Below are positions 11,401 through 17,400 of a stretch of DNA of 64,000 nt, piece by piece. The notes beneath the pieces were generated by a model. That model was not told the origin of the DNA and did not search any database. It worked only from the letters and a program-made list of their open reading frames with translations. The stretch's first letter is position 1. Each line of letters begins with the position of its first letter. The DNA is from Ophiura sarsii (lineage: Eukaryota > Echinodermata > Ophiuroidea > Amphilepidida > Ophiuridae), in NCBI GenBank assembly GCA_035610835.1, contig CM069446.1:1627001-1691000 (forward strand). Reading direction: 5' to 3'. A program made the position numbers and the translations under genes.

Positions 11401-14400
11401 CCTTAAACCCTTAGGTCCACTCTTACCAGCCAGATCCTTTACAATATTGGAATATCTCAAGGTTGAGATTTCTCCATCTTAAAGCTGGCCTACCACTTTG
11501 GCAGTTCACCACAGACGAACTGGTCATACACCTGTTCACTTGGTGACAGACAGTACAGAGTTAACAAGGAGATATTGTAACCTTTTCAAATCCCCAAGAG
11601 ACCTGGATGTGGCTAGAAACCCAGAATAAAGGCTCACCTTTAACTCTATTTCATCTGTCACCAAATGAACAGATGTAAGCCAGTTCACCCTGGTGAACTG
11701 GCCAGAGTAGACCTTAGCCTTTAAAGCAATATTATGTGATCTTATTCAAATGTTTTCACATATTTTTTTCTCTCTTATGATGTTTATAAATCTATTTTGA
11801 CGGTATTTTTTGTTAAAAATCCATTACAGCACATTACTAAATCATAATGGAAATCTGCTTCCAATTTAAGGAATTTTTCAACATATTTGTTTGATTTTCA
11901 TCATAAAGCATTTCGTATGGATGTGTCCACTTGTGTACAGTTGCGGTTGTAACTGGGAACACTGTAAAAGGCGATAAAACGGCGTGAAAATGGTGTCAAA
12001 CCATGGAATTCTATTCACGAACAAAAAAACAACTCAGAAAATGAACTGTCCTAGTATTATTTTAAAATCTGATTTAGGAAACATATTAAGAGAATAAAAT
12101 TCTTAACTGTTTTGCAACCCGACTGTCATACAGACTGTGGTCGAGATGTGTTTGCAATTGTCAGATTTGCTGTGTACTGTATTCCTTTTTGATGAGGCGC
12201 ACCATAGATTTTTTTATTTTCAAAAACAAAATTCTTTTGGGTCGGGGGCTTAATTAGTGCCGGGTGGTTTACACCAATACAACAATTATTTTGTGTGCCT
12301 AACATGAACATCAATTTATGCACAAACCTTTAATTCAACAGAAAATGGAGATGAAGCCGATACAGAAGAAGAACAACAATGGGAGGATGAGTTAGCCAAG
12401 ATGCATATAGGTCAACATTCATTCACTAATATGGAAACTGATCCGGATAGGGTGAAGAAACAACAAGGGAATAGGGCTGTGTCAACACAACTAGGGTCAG
12501 AAGTCACACTAAGAAGAAGGTAGGCATATATATAGCTTAGTGAGTGTCAAATAGTTACGAATCATAAGGGTGAAGAAACAACAAGGCCATAGGGCTGTGT
12601 CAACACCACTAGGTTCAGAGGTCGCACTTAGAAGAAGGTAGGCATAAATAGCTTAGTGAGTGTCAAATAGTTAGGAATCATAAGGGTAAAGAAACAACAA
12701 GATCATAGGGCTGTGTCAACACCACTAGGTTCAGAGGTCGCACTTAGAAGAAGGTAGGCATATATATAGATTAGTGAGTGTCATATAGTTATGAAACATA
12801 AGGGTGAAGAAACAACAAGGCCATAGGGCTGTGTCAACACCACTAGGTTCAGAGGTCGCACTTAGAAGAAGGTAGGCATATATATAGCTTAGTGAGTGTC
12901 AAATAGTTACGAATCATAAGGGTGAAGAAACAACAAGGCCATAGGGCTGTGTCAACACCACTAGGTTCAGAGGTCGCACTTAGAAGAAGGTAGGCATAAA
13001 TAGCTTAGTGAGTGTCAAATAGGTAGGAATCATAAGGATGAAGAAACAACAAGGTCATAGGGCTGCGTCAACACCACTAGGGTCAGAGGTCACACTTAGA
13101 AGAAGGTAGACATCTACGTATAACTTGACCTCCCATCTTTCTACACATGTGTGTATACACCACCGCCTCGAGAAGGCATATGTGTGTGTATGTACTGCAA
13201 TCAGTGAATGACACAGATACATTACTGTCTCGTGAAAGCCCCGGGGTGCTCAGTGTTCATTACAAGGGGGTATCATGCGCGTCCAAGGACTTTCAAAAAG
13301 TACCCTAAATACATAATCATGTAATGTGAAAAAGCACCCCCTAAACAAGTATGGCACAGTATTTTACATACAAGCAAGTAATATCAGTATTTCTAATACC
13401 TTAAACAAGTACTCAAAATATTTTGATACCCTAAACAAGTACTCAAAGCAGGTAATTTGTATAGTTTAAACCTCTTACCGCGTATGACACATTTCTAACC
13501 CTTTTTTCCTTCCCTAATAAGCTAAAAGTATTATGAAATAAATGCCGAGCTGAACTATCAGATCACTTGCGAAAGATACAATTTGAGAAATATATCTCGC
13601 CCATGTATCATGGCTATTTATAATCCTTATGGAGCAAATAAGGACCCTAATACGAAAGCCAATGATGTAAAAAATATACCCTTTTTCTTAATTTGGCTTG
13701 TTTTGATACCCTTGAAAAACAACCCTAATTACGTGATTTCTTGGACACGCATGATACCCCTCTTGTAATGACCACTGAGCACCCAGGGGTGAAAGCGAAA
13801 TAGACTAAACATACAAATTTGTAATAACAATACAGACACCCACCTAAACATTTGTTATGTCTGTTATTTCTCTACAGATATGAAAGGTTACTAAGGAGAG
13901 CCAGGACAGAAGACCTTACCGACCTTGCCGCCCATAGATGTATCTACCAGACTGGTACAGATATATTTGGCAGGCCAATAGTCATATTTGTGGCCAGAAA
14001 TTTTCCCGCCTCCATCATCGATCTTGATAAGGTAAGAAAAACCAAATTTGTCCCCATGGTGAAAAACAAAATGGCGACACATCGGATCGGACCCCTGAGA
14101 ACTACCGGCCGATTGGTTAAAAAGATAGATACATCATTTATTGCACCAATGAGAGACATTGTTAGAATAATTGTATCCCTGATAAAGATGGGAGTGAAAC
14201 ATTTTACAAGCTGCATTTGAATTGGCTATTCATATGAGTACATCTTGTAATAAACCAATCAGAACCACTGTAAGAGACAGGTAGACCCCAGGGGGTTACA
14301 ATCTCTAGTTTATAAAATCTAGAGTAGCAGCAGGGGTTTTGGTTTTTGAACATTGATATATCAAACCCATGTATTGATTTTTGTAAATGGCCCTAACAAG

Positions 14401-17400
14401 AAGATATCACTTCACTCAACCAAGTTGATGCGGATACTCAAAAAATAGTAAAATACACCTAGCACATAAAGTCCCTGACCAGGTGCTTTGAGGTTGGCTA
14501 ATTCAAAATAGATATTCAAAAAATCAAAACACACAAATCAATGATTTCCTATACCTAGTGCAACTTTGCTGTTGTTACGCGCGGTCATTGAAATCGCCAT
14601 AACTTTAAAAGTATCCATTCGATTTGGTTGAATGAGGTATCAAACTGCAGAGAAGAAATTTGCTCATTTAATGTGTATCTCTGATTTTTGGTAATGATTA
14701 TATATTTTAAATGAGCCAACCTCAAAGCACCTGGTCAGGGACTTCATGTGCTAGGTGTATATAAGTTTGCCTCATATCTGCTTCAGAAACTCGGCGCCTA
14801 CACCACTGCAGAAAAAAACCAGCTGTAATACCAAATCAATTATATCTATTTTTATACTGAGACCACATCAAAGATAAGTCTTTCCTCTACCTATTTGAGG
14901 ACTTTCGTATATTTTTTGAAATTTCTTATGTTTTTCTTTTTTTGTTGAAAATTTCCTCAATTTTCACTTTCTTGAATTTCTGTAGACAAAAGGGTAAGTG
15001 CTATGGCCATAACACTCTGGGAATAAATTCATAAGCATATTACCTAAATTCTCTTGTGAGTTTTTTCAGATACAGTGTTTACTTTTTGAAAAAGATATTT
15101 CTTTCAATTTTAATTTTAGGGGAATTTTCAAAAGGCTGTGAATAAGTCTAGAAACATTTAATTGGGAAAAACTTACACGAGAATGTTCTACCTTTTATAT
15201 GACAACTTGTTTGTACAAATTGAACATGTAGTTTTTTTCTGTAGAAATTCACAACATTTGGCAATATAGTGTTTCTAGAAAATAGTGAAAAAGTACTAAC
15301 ATTCCCTGGTGAAAATACCCTTTATCACCACTCTGATGCAGAAAGAAGTAACAAATTGAGTAATACCTTGGTGTTTTGGCATCAAAAAAAGAAAGGTCTT
15401 TTGCATTCGTTGATTTTAAAGAGGAGAAAAAAAAATGATTTACAGAACTAAGTTTTTTCTGAAATTTGCAGTATTTGGGAATTAGGCAATGCCTCCTGTA
15501 GTAAGTCATCAAAGGGTTTTCAAATAACGAAAAATTCCGTAAATCAAAAAAATTCAAACTTGGCATATCACCTTTTCTTATCAATGCACACATCCTCTGC
15601 TATTTTGAAGCAAATCAATGCCGGTCACCTTAGCCGAAGTTAGCCACCTTAACGCTTTCCATGCGGCAGGCGGCTGCAAGAGGCGGCTGCAGACGACATT
15701 CCAAATTTTCATAAAATGTTTCAAAAATGTAATAATCATTGAATTTCATTACCATATTTGGAATCACCATGAGAAATGCATTGAAATAAGTACAAACATG
15801 CCTAGTATTGGTTCAGAAATCCTTGCGATAGACATTGAAAATTGGGAAAGGTTTCTGAAAAATATGGTACAACTAATAGCTGCGTTGAAAGTGTTAACCA
15901 TGACACCTGTTACTCTATCCTCATTTACACGCAGGCTCTCCTGTATTTCATCCATGTGCTGGATCCCATAGTCAACCAAGATTACGTAGTAGTCTATTTC
16001 CATACACTTAGCACCGCCGATAATCAACCAGAATTAAATTGGCTCAAGCAAGTCTACCAAATGGTGGATAATCGCTACAGGAAAAATCTCAAATCATTTT
16101 ATATAGTCCATCCAACAATGTGGTCAAGGGTAAGTAAGTATTGAGTGTTTCTCATTGTAAGAGCAGTCCAGTCTTTGGTGTTAACCCCCTGAGAACTACC
16201 GGCCGATTGGTCAGACAGATGGATACATCATTTATTTCACCAATGAGAGACATTGTTAGAATAATTGTTTCCCTAATAAAGATGGGAGTGAAACATTTTA
16301 CAAGCTGCATTTGAATTGGCTATTCATATGAGTACATCTTGTAATAAACCAATCAGAACCACTTTAAGATAGACAGGTAGACCCCAGGGGGTTAAGGTCA
16401 TTTTAACTTGATGTTCTCTTGATTATTTGGTGAAGATAACTGTGGCAAGGGGGAGGGAACACATGGTAGCCTTTTTCAGAAAGAAACTATTGGGGTACTG
16501 TGGTAGGCTTTCCATGTGCCATTTGAAAGGTTGTGATTTGTCATTGCTGCCTAGATTAGTCATTCACCATAGAGAAGGGAGCTGATTGGTCTGCTGAAAT
16601 CATATGGAAATTAGATTTCATTTTGAAATTATTCATATCCAGTCAAAACTCTGTACGAGTATTTGGAGGTTTACCCCATCCAAGATCCAAGATATCACTT
16701 TACACTGTTGGAGGACAATAGGTTTCATTGAGGATGAACATCTTTTGTGTAGCATGTCGTCAGAAATGTATAAAACCATGCATCTTTGTTCACCAGTGGC
16801 ACAATGCATGCATAACCCTTTTTATCCTATCTTGAAAATGAAAAGTATAGTCACAGTTACATGGATAAGTGTTTTGTTCATTCAGTCATAAAGTGCGAAA
16901 GTTTGTTTCCAGTAGCAAGCCTGAAAAGTCGAATGCGAAATGCAGGTTTTTGAATTTTGAATTTTTCTTCTTCAAATCTGTGCATTTTTGTTACTCTGAT
17001 GCTCGCTAAAATGTGATTTTTCGCCCCAGATTTTGACTTACGTGTTTGCCATATGTCGCCAATCGCCATCTTGAAACATGTTGGACACAATTTTGACAAA
17101 AGACGGTGCCCTAACAATAATTTCCCCCGTTTTTTCTATTACAAAATTAAATGCGCAAGAATCAAGCGTCTTAATGAAATGCGTGCGCACTATTGGAAAC
17201 AAACTTGTTTTTTTGTTTGGCCTAAGATGTACCTTTTGTAACCAATATTTTGTTATCTATTCTTCCCACACAGCTGGTCACATGGTATTTCACCACCTTT
17301 ACAGCATCTCCAATCAAAGATAAAGTACACATCATATCTGGTGTACACTACCTATATCACAGTATACACCCAGAACAACTGGACATTCCACCATTTGTAC

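Noticed and set aside
13891..14216. Minus-strand frames of 63 and 90 codons over exon 8
   Set aside because: Shadows of the GDAP2 exon and the adjacent MITE.
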